From positions 357,501-421,500 of the forward strand of contig NZ_CP039268.1 of the NCBI RefSeq assembly GCF_009664085.1: DNA of 64,000 nt, written 5' to 3'. This DNA is from Thermochromatium tepidum ATCC 43061. GTDB lineage: Bacteria > Pseudomonadota > Gammaproteobacteria > Chromatiales > Chromatiaceae. The position numbers and the translations under genes were made by a program. The notes beneath the pieces were generated by a model. The model had not been told where the DNA came from. It made no database searches and saw only the letters and a list, made by a program, of their open reading frames with translations. This document shows positions 18,580 to 27,419 of the stretch, one piece after another. Position 1 is the stretch's first letter. Every line of letters begins with the position of its first letter.

Positions 18580-20031
18580 ATGCTGATCAAAGACCTCGAC
18601 CGCGCGGGCGGTTACTGGGGCTCCGTCTATGTCTTCACCGCCATTAAGGGCTTGCAGGTGATCATCGACGGGCCGGTGGGCTGCGAAAACCTGCCCGTGA
18701 CGGCCGTGCTGCACTACACCGACGGACTGCCGCCACACGAACTGCCGGTCGTCGTGACCGGGCTGGGCGAGGAAGAACTCGGCCAGCATGGCACCGAGCA
18801 GGCACTGCGCCGCGCCTTCGAGACCCTTGACCCGACCCAGCCGGCCGTGGTCGTCACCGGCTCGATCGCCGAGATGATCGGCGGCGGCGTCACCCCCGAA
18901 GGCACCGGCATCCTGCGCTTCCTGCCGCGTACCATCGACGAGGACCAGTGGCAGAGCGCCAACCGCGCCATGTACTGGCTCTGGACCCAGTACGGCCCAA
19001 AGAAAGGGGCCGCCAAAAGCAAACCCAAGCCGCGCACCGCCGGCGACAGGCCGCGTGTCAACATCATCGGCCCCATGTACGGCACCTTCAACATGCCCTC
19101 GGACCTGGCCGAGATCCGCCGCCTGGTCGAGGGTATCGGCGCCGAGGTCAACCTGAGCTTCCCGCTCGGCAGCCATCTCGACGACGTCCCCAGGCTCGCC
19201 GACGCCGATGTCAACATCTGTCTCTATCGCGAGTTCGGCCGCACCCTGTGCGAGGCCCTGGGCAAACCCTATCTCCAGGCTCCGATCGGACTGCACAGCA
19301 CCACCAAGTTCCTGCGCGCCCTCGGCGAGCTCCTCGGACTCGACCCCGAACCCTTTATCGAGCGCGAAAAGCACACCACACTCAAACCGATCTGGGACCT
19401 GTGGCGCTCAGTGACCCAGGACTTCTTCGGCACCGCGAGCTTTGGCGTCTGCGCCAGCGAGACCTACAGTCGCGGTCTGCGTCATTTCCTCGAAGACGAA
19501 CTGGGCCTACCCTGTCACTTCGCCTTCGCCCGCCGCCCCGGCGTCAAGATCGACAACGACGCCATCCGTGCCGCCGTCCATGAGAAACCACCGCTGATCC
19601 TCTTTGGCAGCTACAACGAGCGCATGTATCTCACGGAAAAGGGTGCGCGCGCAGCCTATATCCCGGCCTCCTTCCCCGGCACCGTGATCCGCCGCCACAC
19701 TGGCACGCCCTTCATGGGCTACGCCGGTGCGACCTATCTGGTCCAGGAGGTCTGCAACGCTATGTTCGACGCCCTATTCCACATCCTCCCGCTCGGCACC
19801 GAGCTGGATAGGGTCGAGCCCACACCCGCCCGTCTGCACCGCGAGCTACCCTGGGACGAGGACGCACGCGCGTGTCTCGAGGCCATCGTCGAGTCTCAGC
19901 CGGTGCTGGTGCGCATCTCTGCCGCCAAGCGTCTGCGCGATGCCGCCGAGCGGGCCGCGCGCGCCGCCGGCGAGGAGCGGGTGACGCTCAAACGGCTGAT
20001 GGCGATCCAGACCGAGCCCGGATCAGTCTAA
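18580..20031 (+). CDS. bchZ: Chlorophyllide a reductase subunit BchZ
   Basis: A 483-residue beta-type subunit of chlorophyllide a reductase (NifK-like), working with BchY and reduced by BchX. Cys35 ([10 protein letters not shown]) is the conserved Fe-S ligand; [30 protein letters not shown] and [15 protein letters not shown] are family stretches. GGAGGAGG stands ten bases before ATG 18580. Normally it follows bchY directly; here about 3.9 kb of relics intervene. Either long read-through or a new promoter (a weak TTGATC / CATAAG pair at 18512-18538) must feed it. Confidence 0.95.
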   Translation: MLIKDLDRAGGYWGSVYVFTAIKGLQVIIDGPVGCENLPVTAVLHYTDGLPPHELPVVVTGLGEEELGQHGTEQALRRAFETLDPTQPAVVVTGSIAEMIGGGVTPEGTGILRFLPRTIDEDQWQSANRAMYWLWTQYGPKKGAAKSKPKPRTAGDRPRVNIIGPMYGTFNMPSDLAEIRRLVEGIGAEVNLSFPLGSHLDDVPRLADADVNICLYREFGRTLCEALGKPYLQAPIGLHSTTKFLRALGELLGLDPEPFIEREKHTTLKPIWDLWRSVTQDFFGTASFGVCASETYSRGLRHFLEDELGLPCHFAFARRPGVKIDNDAIRAAVHEKPPLILFGSYNERMYLTEKGARAAYIPASFPGTVIRRHTGTPFMGYAGATYLVQEVCNAMFDALFHILPLGTELDRVEPTPARLHRELPWDEDARACLEAIVESQPVLVRISAAKRLRDAAERAARAAGEERVTLKRLMAIQTEPGSV

Positions 20032-20128
20032 GAACACGCTGATTCAATCCCTCTCCCCCGCGAGCGGGGAGAGGGACAGTGTTTCCTAAAAAAATAGTTT
20101 TAAGTCCTTGCTCGCGTCAGGCCCGGAC

Positions 20129-20157
20129 GGGAAGCGCTGATTCAATCAGCACTTCCC
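20129..20157 (+). repeat. Long inverted repeat upstream of puf
   Basis: GGGAAGCGCTGATT (20129-20142) and AATCAGCACTTCCC (20144-20157) form a 13-of-14 inverted repeat with one mismatch. Its inner half re-uses the CGCTGATTCAATC repeat seen also at 20037. No T run follows, so it is more like an RNA-stability or REP-type element than a terminator. Confidence 0.6.
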
Positions 20158-20235
20158 TAGGGGGGAGTCCCTCCAGCGAGGCGTTGGTCTAGCGTTGGGA
20201 CCGCGTCAGCGATGAATCCTACCTTGACAGGGACA

Positions 20236-20275
20236 TGTAAATTTTAGTTGACATCCGCTTGAGTCAAGCTAGACT
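20236..20275 (+). promoter_or_regulatory. Candidate puf promoter with PpsR/CrtJ-type operator
   Basis: TGTAAATTTTAGTTGACA (20236-20253) fits TGT-N12-ACA exactly, and its right end forms a perfect -35 TTGACA (20248-20253). Sixteen bp on is TAGACT (20270-20275), 4 of 6 to the -10 consensus. An operator lying over the -35 box suggests repression of puf. Another TTGACA lies at 20224. Confidence 0.6.
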
Positions 20276-20541
20276 AACACCCATCTTGAGCCATCCATTG
20301 GCGATGGCAGGTATCGCATGCAACATGCAGTCATGCTGTGATCACGAAGGCAATCGCCATCCTGGGGCGCTCAAGACAAAGGCTTCAAACGTGTAGCCCT
20401 TGAGGCTACCGAGTGAATGGGGGCACAGCTGGTACGGGTGTGCCTCTCTGCTGTGGTTGGTTCGTACATGGCACTCCCTGTCGTACCCCTGAGTGCGGCG
20501 TAACCTGAGGCTCAACTCCTTAGTTTTGGAGGAACTACACA

Positions 20542-20685
20542 ATGGCTGAACAGAAGAGTTTGACCGGCTTGACCGACGACGAGGCGAAGGAGTTCCACGC
20601 GATCTTCATGCAGAGCATGTATGCGTGGTTTGGCTTGGTCGTGATCGCCCACCTGTTGGCCTGGCTGTATCGTCCTTGGCTGTAA
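20542..20685 (+). CDS. pufB: Light-harvesting 1 (LH1) beta chain
   Basis: A 47-residue single-span antenna polypeptide that binds bacteriochlorophyll a in the LH1 ring around the reaction centre. His36 of the mature chain ([11 protein letters not shown]) is the Mg ligand. The C-terminus ends RPWL, whose Trp45 and last residue take part in the Ca2+ site known from Tch. tepidum LH1. GGAGGAA precedes ATG 20542. There is one pufBA pair only, unlike Allochromatium vinosum, where further copies follow pufC. Confidence 0.97.
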
Positions 20686-20716
20686 TGGCCAGATAGGTCG
20701 CAGGTCTGGTTTCGGC

Positions 20717-20738
20717 CGCTGCCGCAAAAGCGGCGGCG
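20717..20738 (+). other. Hairpin between pufB and pufA
   Basis: A GC-rich stem formed by CCGCTGCCGC and GCGGCGGCG around an AAAA loop, with one G-T pair. No T run follows. It probably tunes mRNA decay or translation within the puf message; this is inferred from its place. Confidence 0.5.
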
Positions 20739-20777
20739 ACGGTTTAAGGCCCATTAATTTTGTCGGGAGAAACGAAT

Positions 20778-20963
20778 ATGTTCACGATGAATGCAAATCT
20801 TTATAAGATTTGGTTGATCCTCGATCCGCGGCGGGTGCTGGTGTCGATCGTTGCGTTCCAGATCGTTCTGGGTCTGCTCATCCATATGATCGTGCTCAGC
20901 ACCGATCTGAACTGGCTGGATGACAATATCCCTGTGAGCTATCAGGCGCTGGGCAAGAAATAA
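20778..20963 (+). CDS. pufA: Light-harvesting 1 (LH1) alpha chain
   Basis: A 61-residue single-span antenna polypeptide. His36 (GLLIHMIVL) ligates bacteriochlorophyll. The C-terminal stretch [20 protein letters not shown] contains Asp49, Asn50 and Ile51, the residues known to coordinate Ca2+ in Tch. tepidum LH1, which gives the 915-nm absorption and thermal stability. ATG 20778 follows GGGAGA with suitable spacing; a longer frame from 20760 would add six residues upstream and is not used. Confidence 0.97.
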
Positions 20964-20970
20964 CGCTCGG

Positions 20971-20992
20971 CTATACCCGGGTGTGGGTATAG
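20971..20992 (+). other. pufA-pufL intercistronic stem-loop
   Basis: A perfect 8-bp stem, CTATACCC with GGGTATAG, closes a 6-nt loop (GGGTGT) directly after pufA. It has no T run. Stem-loops at this point of puf messages are known in Rhodobacter to protect the upstream pufBA segment from decay, giving more antenna than reaction-centre protein. The same role is inferred here. Confidence 0.7.
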
Positions 20993-21129
20993 ACGATCTT
21001 GAGGGGCGGTGGGATGGGATTTGTCCGCCAGGTGAATCCCTCTCGCCGTCTATAGTGCCAGAGTGCCAGTGGAGGTGATTTTGGTCTCATAGAGCATCAT
21101 AGAGCACCTCCCCAGCAGAGGGTATTACG

Positions 21130-21975
21130 ATGGCCATGCTCAGTTTTGAGAAAAAATACCGCGTCCGTGGCGGGACGCTGATTGGGGGAGACCTATTTGA
21201 TTTCTGGGTGGGGCCGTTTTACGTCGGCTTCTTTGGGGTCGTAGGTTTCTGCTTCACCTTGCTAGGCGTGCTCCTGATCGTATGGGGCGCAACCATTGGA
21301 CCGACCGGTCCTACGTCCGATCTCCAAACCTATAACCTGTGGCGGATCAGCATCGCGCCTCCGGATCTGAGTTATGGGTTGAGGATGGCTCCTCTCACCG
21401 AGGGCGGTCTGTGGCAGATCATCACGATCTGTGCCGCGGGCGCTTTCATCTCCTGGGCGTTGCGCGAGGTTGAGATCTGTCGCAAGCTCGGCATCGGTTT
21501 CCATGTCCCCTTCGCCTTCTCCTTTGCGATCGGCGCCTATCTGGTGCTGGTCTTCGTGCGCCCGCTCCTGATGGGCGCCTGGGGGCACGGCTTCCCCTAC
21601 GGGATCTTGAGTCACCTCGATTGGGTGTCAAATGTGGGCTATCAGTTCCTGCATTTCCACTACAATCCGGCGCACATGCTCGCCATCAGTTTCTTCTTCA
21701 CTAACTGTCTAGCGCTGTCCATGCACGGTTCGTTGATCTTGTCGGTGACCAATCCGCAGAAGGGCGAACCGGTCAAGACCAGCGAGCATGAAAACACCTT
21801 CTTCCGCGACATCGTGGGTTACTCCATCGGCGCGCTTGCCATCCATCGCCTGGGTCTGTTCCTGGCCCTGAGTGCGGCATTCTGGAGCGCGGTCTGTATC
21901 CTGATCAGCGGCCCCTTCTGGACTCGTGGTTGGCCAGAATGGTGGAACTGGTGGCTTGAGCTCCCGCTGTGGTAA
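21130..21975 (+). CDS. pufL: Photosynthetic reaction-centre L subunit
   Basis: A 281-residue five-helix membrane protein that, with PufM, carries the special pair, accessory pigments and quinones. His residues in FHYNPAHML and LSMHGSL and the helix [20 protein letters not shown] are the expected pigment, quinone and iron site stretches. ATG 21130 follows GAGGG at good distance and gives the N-terminus [11 protein letters not shown], matching the chain I remember from the Tch. tepidum structure. pufM follows after 17 bp. Confidence 0.98.
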
Positions 21976-21992
21976 AGGATTAGGAGACGACA

Positions 21993-22970
21993 ATGCCAGA
22001 ATATCAAAATATCTTTACGGCTGTGCAGGTGCGTGCCCCGGCCTATCCGGGGGTGCCCTTGCCGAAGGGCAACCTGCCGCGCATTGGTCGACCAATCTTC
22101 TCGTATTGGCTCGGTAAAATCGGTGATGCCCAAATTGGGCCGATCTATCTCGGTCTGACGGGGACGCTCTCGATCTTTTTCGGTCTGGTGGCCATCTCGA
22201 TCATCGGCTTCAACATGCTGGCGTCGGTGCATTGGGATGTCTTCCAGTTCCTCAAGCACTTCTTCTGGCTGGGTCTGGAGCCGCCCCCACCCCAGTATGG
22301 GCTGCGGATTCCGCCTCTGTCCGAAGGGGGTTGGTGGTTGATGGCGGGGCTGTTTCTGACCCTGTCGATCCTGTTGTGGTGGGTGCGTACCTATAAGCGC
22401 GCCGAGGCGCTTGGGATGAGTCAGCATCTGTCCTGGGCCTTTGCGGCGGCGATCTTCTTCTATCTGGTCCTGGGCTTCATCCGCCCGGTCATGATGGGGA
22501 GCTGGGCCAAGGCCGTGCCCTTCGGCATCTTCCCGCACCTCGACTGGACGGCCGCCTTCTCAATCCGGTACGGCAATCTCTACTACAATCCGTTCCACAT
22601 GCTCTCGATCGCCTTCCTGTATGGCTCGGCCCTGCTGTTCGCTATGCATGGTGCGACCATTCTGTCGGTGAGCCGCTTCGGGGGTGATCGCGAGATCGAT
22701 CAGATCACCCATCGTGGTACGGCCGCTGAGCGTGCCGCGCTCTTCTGGCGCTGGACCATGGGCTTCAATGCCACCATGGAATCCATCCATCGCTGGGCCT
22801 GGTGGTGCGCGGTCCTGACCGTGATCACGGCGGGGATCGGGATCCTTCTGAGCGGGACGGTCGTCGATAACTGGTATCTGTGGGCCGTGAAGCACGGGAT
22901 GGCCCCAGCCTATCCAGAGGTCGTGACTGCCGTAAATCCATATGAAACAGCGGCGGAGGTGATGCAATGA
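21993..22970 (+). CDS. pufM: Photosynthetic reaction-centre M subunit
   Basis: A 325-residue five-helix partner of PufL. It shows the quinone-A and special-pair regions ([30 protein letters not shown]) and the helix [20 protein letters not shown]. The extended C-terminus ([13 protein letters not shown]) lies on the periplasmic side next to the cytochrome subunit. Its stop overlaps the pufC start as ATGA, so cytochrome synthesis is coupled to it. Confidence 0.98.
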   Translation: MPEYQNIFTAVQVRAPAYPGVPLPKGNLPRIGRPIFSYWLGKIGDAQIGPIYLGLTGTLSIFFGLVAISIIGFNMLASVHWDVFQFLKHFFWLGLEPPPPQYGLRIPPLSEGGWWLMAGLFLTLSILLWWVRTYKRAEALGMSQHLSWAFAAAIFFYLVLGFIRPVMMGSWAKAVPFGIFPHLDWTAAFSIRYGNLYYNPFHMLSIAFLYGSALLFAMHGATILSVSRFGGDREIDQITHRGTAAERAALFWRWTMGFNATMESIHRWAWWCAVLTVITAGIGILLSGTVVDNWYLWAVKHGMAPAYPEVVTAVNPYETAAEVMQ

Positions 22971-24181
22971 GTCCTGCACAGCAACTGACTCTGCCGGCAG
23001 TGATCGTGGTCGCCTCAGTGATGCTGCTTGGCTGCGAAGGTCCCCCCCCAGGAACCGAACAGATCGGTTATCGTGGGGTGGGTATGGAGAACTACTACAA
23101 CAAGCGCCAGCGCGCCTTGAGCATCCAGGCCAATCAGCCCGTCGAATCCTTGCCGGCGGCCGACTCGACTGGACCCAAGGCCTCAGAGGTGTATCAAAAC
23201 GTCCAGGTCCTGAAGGACCTGAGCGTGGGAGAGTTCACCCGGACCATGGTCGCAGTGACCACCTGGGTATCGCCGAAGGAAGGCTGCAATTATTGCCACG
23301 TCCCTGGCAACTGGGCCTCCGACGACATCTACACCAAGGTGGTGTCGCGCCGGATGTTCGAGCTGGTCCGGGCGGCCAACAGCGATTGGAAGGCGCATGT
23401 GGCCGAGACCGGTGTGACCTGTTACACCTGTCACCGCGGCAATCCGGTGCCGAAGTATGCCTGGGTCACGGATCCAGGTCCGAAATATCCCTCGGGTCTG
23501 AAGCCGACGGGCCAGAACTATGGCTCGAAGACCGTGGCCTATGCCTCGCTGCCCTTTGATCCACTCACACCCTTCTTGGATCAGGCCAATGAGATCCGGA
23601 TCACGGGGAATGCGGCATTGGCTGGCAGCAACCCAGCCTCACTCAAGCAGGCGGAGTGGACCTTCGGTCTGATGATGAACATCTCCGACTCGCTGGGTGT
23701 GGGCTGCACCTTCTGCCATAATACCCGTGCCTTCAACGACTGGACCCAGAGCACGCCCAAGCGCACCACGGCCTGGTATGCGATCCGTCACGTCCGCGAT
23801 ATCAACCAGAACTATATCTGGCCGCTCAACGACGTGCTGCCGGCGTCGCGTAAGGGTCCTTATGGTGATCCGCTCCGGGTCAGCTGCATGACCTGCCATC
23901 AGGCCGTCAATAAGCCGCTCTATGGCGCCCAGATGGCCAAGGATTATCCTGGGCTCTATAAAACTGCTGTGACCCAGGAGGCCCTCGCTGGGTCGGCGCC
24001 GGCGTCCGAGGCCGCCCCTGCCGCGGCGACCGAGGCAGCACCTGAGGCCCCAGCTCAGGAGGTACCTGCGGCGGAGGCCGTGCCAGCCGCTGCGGAGCCA
24101 GGTGCTGCGGAGGCGGCAGGCTCAGTCGAGCCAGCTCCAGTTGAAGAGGTCGCCCCTGCGCCTGCAGCGCAAAGGCTGTGA
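22967..24181 (+). CDS. pufC: Reaction-centre tetraheme cytochrome c subunit
   Basis: A 404-residue periplasmic lipoprotein that re-reduces the special pair. The signal peptide ends in the lipobox LLGC with Cys23 as lipidation site. Four haem motifs are visible: CNYCH (107-111), CYTCH (152-156), CTFCH (247-251) and CMTCH (307-311). The last 80 or so residues are an Ala/Pro/Glu-rich low-complexity tail ([15 protein letters not shown]), which looks flexible. It closes the puf operon, with a terminator 35 bp on. Confidence 0.98.
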
Positions 24182-24215
24182 TGGGGTTGTCAAGGATGAT
24201 CCCGTGACGGGACTT

Positions 24216-24246
24216 AAGACGCCGGGCCGCGGTCCGGCGTCTTTAT
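24216..24246 (+). terminator. Rho-independent terminator of the puf operon
   Basis: A perfect 10-bp stem, AAGACGCCGG (24216-24225) with CCGGCGTCTT (24234-24243), closes an 8-nt loop and runs into TTTATTT. It lies 35 bp after the pufC stop. Confidence 0.93.
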
Positions 24247-24249
24247 TTG

Positions 24250-24908
24250 GTGCGCCCGGCAGGGCGCACTTACTTGGAGGTGAAAGTCCTCTATTCGCCC
24301 GACAAGGGGAAGGGTTAGCGGAAGGCAAGGGTGTTGCGGGTGACTGCGAATCTGAAGGAAGCCGGAAGCAAAGCGCTGGTCTGACGAACAGGAAGCGGAT
24401 ACGAGGCCCCGAAACTGAGGATAGCGCCGCCCAGCCTGATACGGCTGGAAGACAAAATCCGCGAAGCACTCAAGGGCGCGCGAGGACGCCGCCTGACGAC
24501 AGTCATCGCCGAACTCAACCTGCTCCTGCGTGGCTGGATGGCGTATTTCAAGCTGACCGAGACCAAGAAGGCAGTGGAAGAGCTGGATGGCTGGATCAGG
24601 CACAAACTGCGCTGCAGCCTGTGGCGCCAGTGGAAGCGCCCTTATACGCGGGCCAAGAACTTGATGAAGGCAGGGCTGATGGAGGAGCGGGCGTTTCGCT
24701 CCGCATTCAACCAACGCGGGCCGTGGTGGAACAGTGGCGCAAGCCACATGAACCAGGCCTTCCCGAAGTCCTTCTTTGATCGATGAGGTCTGGTGTCGCT
24801 GCTCGATACGATGCGACGACTCCAGTGTGTTCAATGAACCGCCGGATGCGGAACCGCACGTCCGGTGGTGTGAGAGGGCGACGGGGGTAACCCCGTCCCC
24901 TACTCGAT
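24250..24908 (+). mobile_element. Group II intron relic with internal deletion
   Basis: The 5' end GTGCGCCCGGCAGGGCGCAC and following domain I-like sequence, a reverse-transcriptase C-terminal fragment, a domain V-like hairpin (CCGGATGCGG ... CCGCACGTCCGG, about 24842-24866), a domain VI-like hairpin (ACGGGG/CCCCGT) and the end CCTACTCGAT form the two ends of a bacterial group II intron. A full intron is 2 to 2.5 kb; this is 659 bp, so most of domains I-IV and of the reverse transcriptase is gone. It sits four bases after the puf terminator; insertion next to terminators is known for some classes. Confidence 0.8.
24442..24786 (+). pseudogene. Group II intron maturase, C-terminal fragment
   Basis: About 115 codons in frame to the TGA at 24784-24786. 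KIREALKGARGRRLTTVIAE, LLRGWMAYFKLTETKKAVEE and WIRHKLRCSLWRQWK match the maturase domain X and thumb region of intron-encoded reverse transcriptases. The polymerase part with the Y-A-D-D motif is absent. A start codon for the fragment is not evident, so it is a relic. Confidence 0.8.
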
Positions 24909-24947
24909 TCTAGGTCTGCCGCACCACTGAAGCCAGAATCCATCCCG

Positions 24948-25379
24948 ATGCATGTTGTTTGCGAACAACTCTCCTTGCACACGCACGCGCCTATCGAGCT
25001 CATCGATCTCTCCGAGCAGGTGCGACAGGTGTTCGCGCGCCACCCCGTCCGCCAGGGTTGGCTGACGGTGACCTCGGCGCATACCACGGCCTTTGTGGCC
25101 CTGAACGAGCGTGAGCCGAAGCTCCAGCAGGATATGCTCGATTTCCTGACGCGACTTGCGCCGCCCGGTCAGACATCCTATCGGCACGACATCGATCCGA
25201 TCGACGGTCGTCCCAACACCCATGCGCATCTCATCGGGCTGTTCATGAATGCCTCTGAGACCATCCTGATCGAGGACGGGCGGCTTCTGCTCGGCGATTG
25301 GCAGTCGATCTTTTTCATCGAGCTCGATGGGCCACGTCCGCAACGCCAGATACGCGTGCAAATCGCTGGTCTCATCTGA
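24948..25379 (+). CDS. YjbQ family protein (UPF0047)
   Basis: A 143-residue protein of the YjbQ/UPF0047 family, a small trimeric barrel. Some members show weak thiamine-phosphate synthase activity; the true role is unknown. LTVTSAHTTAFVALNEREP, a HDIDPIDGRPNTHAHL segment with several His and Asp, and LLLGDWQSIFFIELDGPR are the family hallmarks. Length is typical. It lies between the intron relic and the RubisCO-like gene. Confidence 0.85.
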   Translation: MHVVCEQLSLHTHAPIELIDLSEQVRQVFARHPVRQGWLTVTSAHTTAFVALNEREPKLQQDMLDFLTRLAPPGQTSYRHDIDPIDGRPNTHAHLIGLFMNASETILIEDGRLLLGDWQSIFFIELDGPRPQRQIRVQIAGLI

Positions 25380-25436
25380 AATATCAGGGCTGATCCCGCC
25401 CCCTATCGATTTCATTTTTGAAATGCAGTTTATTCC

Positions 25437-26807
25437 ATGGTAGCAAACGACTGGGCCGGTTTTTTTGCCGATGAGGCGTCCCTGGATCGGGAGGCCTATC
25501 TCTTCCTGGATTACTATCTGGAATGTGCCGGCGATCCCAAGCTGGCCGCTGCGCACTTCTGCTCCGAGCAGTCAACGGCACAGTGGCGTCGGGTCGGATC
25601 GGATGAGGATCTACGCCCAAGATTCGGTGCGCGCGTGGTCGCTCTCGAGATCCTCGGGCGGCGGTCTGAGTTCAGTTACGGCCTGGGTTCGAATTCAGAG
25701 GGCCCCATAACGGCTTGCCGGCTGCGCATCGCCCATCCGCACGGCAACTTTGGACCAAAGTTGCCAAACCTGCTGAGCACCGTCTGCGGTGAGGGGACGT
25801 TTTTCGCGCCTGGCATCCCAGTCGTCAAGCTACTGGACATCACCTTTCCCGAATCTTATCTCGCGTCTTTCCAAGGCCCGCAGTTCGGTGTCGCCGGTTT
25901 GCGGGCGCTGTTGCAGGTCCAGGATCGCCCGATCTTCTTCGGCGTCATCAAGCCCAATATCGGACTGCCACCTGAGGCGCTCAGCGAGTTGGGATATGAG
26001 GGCTGGATCGGCGGGTTGGATATCGCCAAGGATGACGAGATGTTGACCGACACCGACTGGTGTCCGCTGGAGCGGCGCGCCGAGCTCCTGGGTGCAGCGC
26101 GGCGACAGGCCGAGGCCGCGACCGGCGTGCCCAAGATCTATCTGGCCAACATCACCGACGAGGTCGATCGTCTGGTCGAGCTGCACGATTGCGCCGTGGC
26201 GCGGGGGGCCAATGCCCTGCTGATCAATGCCCTCCCCACAGGCTTAAGCGCGGTGCGGATGTTGCGCCGGCACGCCCAGGTGCCACTGGTGGCACATTTT
26301 CCCTTTATCGCCGCCTGCTCTCGCCTGGAGCGTTTCGGTGTCCATACCCGGGTCATCACCAAGCTACAGCGGCTCGCGGGCTATGATGTCATCATCATGC
26401 CTGGATTCGGGGCCCGCATGCACATGAACGATGACGAGGTCCTGGCCTGTGTCCAGGCCTGTCTCGAGCCCATGGGTCCGATCAAGCCGAGTCTGCCGGT
26501 GCCGGGCGGCAGCGACTGGGCCGGCACCCTGCGCCCCTTGTATGAACGGCTGGGTACGGTCGATTTCGGGTTCGTACCGGGACGCGGTGTCTTCGGTCAT
26601 CCGCTGGGTCCGCGCGCTGGGGCAGCCAGCCTCCGTCAGGCCTGGGGGGCGATCGTCGCCGGCGAGACGCTGGATGAACGGGCCAGGCGTCATCCCGAAC
26701 TCGGTGCAGCGATCACTGCCTTCGGCAAGCCGGCGCACGCGCAAGCCGCCTCGTCTCAGCCGTCTGATCCAGCTTCTGAATCGAAGCGCGCTGGAGGTGG
26801 CCGTTGA
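25437..26807 (+). CDS. RubisCO-like protein (form IV, photo type)
   Basis: A 456-residue member of the RubisCO superfamily lacking key carboxylase residues. The loop [11 protein letters not shown] keeps the first active-site Lys (172) but has Asn174 where RubisCO has Lys. [10 protein letters not shown] keeps Lys198, the position carbamylated in RubisCO. The later active-site His segment reads AHFPFIAAC, and the loop-6 Lys region is replaced ([11 protein letters not shown]). This pattern fits the form IV-Photo group of green and purple sulfur bacteria, linked by mutant work in Chlorobium to sulfur metabolism and stress; no reaction can be assigned. Its stop overlaps the idi start (TTGA). Confidence 0.9.
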   Translation: MVANDWAGFFADEASLDREAYLFLDYYLECAGDPKLAAAHFCSEQSTAQWRRVGSDEDLRPRFGARVVALEILGRRSEFSYGLGSNSEGPITACRLRIAHPHGNFGPKLPNLLSTVCGEGTFFAPGIPVVKLLDITFPESYLASFQGPQFGVAGLRALLQVQDRPIFFGVIKPNIGLPPEALSELGYEGWIGGLDIAKDDEMLTDTDWCPLERRAELLGAARRQAEAATGVPKIYLANITDEVDRLVELHDCAVARGANALLINALPTGLSAVRMLRRHAQVPLVAHFPFIAACSRLERFGVHTRVITKLQRLAGYDVIIMPGFGARMHMNDDEVLACVQACLEPMGPIKPSLPVPGGSDWAGTLRPLYERLGTVDFGFVPGRGVFGHPLGPRAGAASLRQAWGAIVAGETLDERARRHPELGAAITAFGKPAHAQAASSQPSDPASESKRAGGGR

Positions 26808-27376
26808 AGGCTCACATCCTGCCCCGTCCGGCGGCGTCCGATCTGGAACGGGCCGCCCAGCGCGATGCAGCCGAGCAGCTGATCCTCGTCGACGAGCAGG
26901 ATCGACCCATCGGGGTTGCCGACAAGCTCAAACCGCATCGGCTCGGCCAGCTGCATCGTGCCTTCTCGATCCTGGTCTTCAACCCCCAGGGTGAGCTGCT
27001 GTTGCAGCGCCGTGCGGCCAGCAAATATCACTTTGCCTCACGCTGGTCGAATACCTGTTGTGGCCATCCGCGTCCGGGCGAGACTACGCCGATGGCGGCC
27101 GTTCGGCGTCTGAAGGAAGAGTTCGGGATCCGTGTGCCGCTGAACGAGCGGGCCGAGTTCGTGTACCGGGCCGAGGACCAGGCGACCGGCCTGATCGAGC
27201 ATGAATATCTGCATGTCTTCTACGGCACCCACACTGAGGCCCCGCGTCCAGATCCGACTGAGATCGGCGCCTGGCGCTGGATGTCGGTGCCGGCGATCAA
27301 GCGTGCCCTGCGTCTGCACCCCGAGTGGTTTACCCCCTGGTTCGGGCTGCTCGTCGCTCGTATGCTGAGCGACTGA
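26804..27376 (+). CDS. idi: Isopentenyl-diphosphate delta-isomerase, type 1
   Basis: A 190-residue Nudix-fold enzyme that interconverts isopentenyl and dimethylallyl diphosphate, balancing precursors for carotenoids, phytol and quinones. NTCCGHP (Cys85/Cys86, His88) and the Nudix-like [19 protein letters not shown] with Glu105/Glu106 are the active-site parts. [13 protein letters not shown] is the usual entry strand. It starts at TTG 26804, behind GGAGGTG, overlapping the RLP stop by three bases, so the pair is translationally coupled. Confidence 0.94.
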   Translation: MKAHILPRPAASDLERAAQRDAAEQLILVDEQDRPIGVADKLKPHRLGQLHRAFSILVFNPQGELLLQRRAASKYHFASRWSNTCCGHPRPGETTPMAAVRRLKEEFGIRVPLNERAEFVYRAEDQATGLIEHEYLHVFYGTHTEAPRPDPTEIGAWRWMSVPAIKRALRLHPEWFTPWFGLLVARMLSD

Positions 27377-27419
27377 TTCGCCCAGCTTCTGCAACTCCCA
27401 GCCGCTCGACCAGGACGCC

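Larger units (their letters stand above)
20032..20541 (+). promoter_or_regulatory. bchZ-pufB intergenic region (puf leader)
   Basis: About 510 bp with no credible gene. In order it holds a GC hairpin (20049-20075), a 13-bp direct repeat CGCTGATTCAATC (20037-20049 and 20135-20147), a long inverted repeat (20129-20157), a TGT-N12-ACA palindrome with a promoter-like pair (20236-20275), and a leader of some 260 bp ending in GGAGGAA before pufB. No pufQ-like frame was found. A 30-codon frame at 20304 lacks a ribosome-binding site. Confidence 0.6.

Noticed and set aside
20049-20075. GC-rich hairpin after bchZ considered as a terminator.
   Set aside because: No T run follows, and superoperon read-through into puf is expected.
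20304-20396. A 30-codon frame in the puf leader, considered as a pufQ-like or leader peptide.
   Set aside because: No ribosome-binding site, many Cys and no likeness to PufQ; probably chance.
25437-26807. Genuine CO2-fixing RubisCO large subunit.
   Set aside because: The second Lys of the K-P-x motif is Asn, the active-site His segment is HFPF, and the loop-6 region is replaced; this is the form IV pattern.
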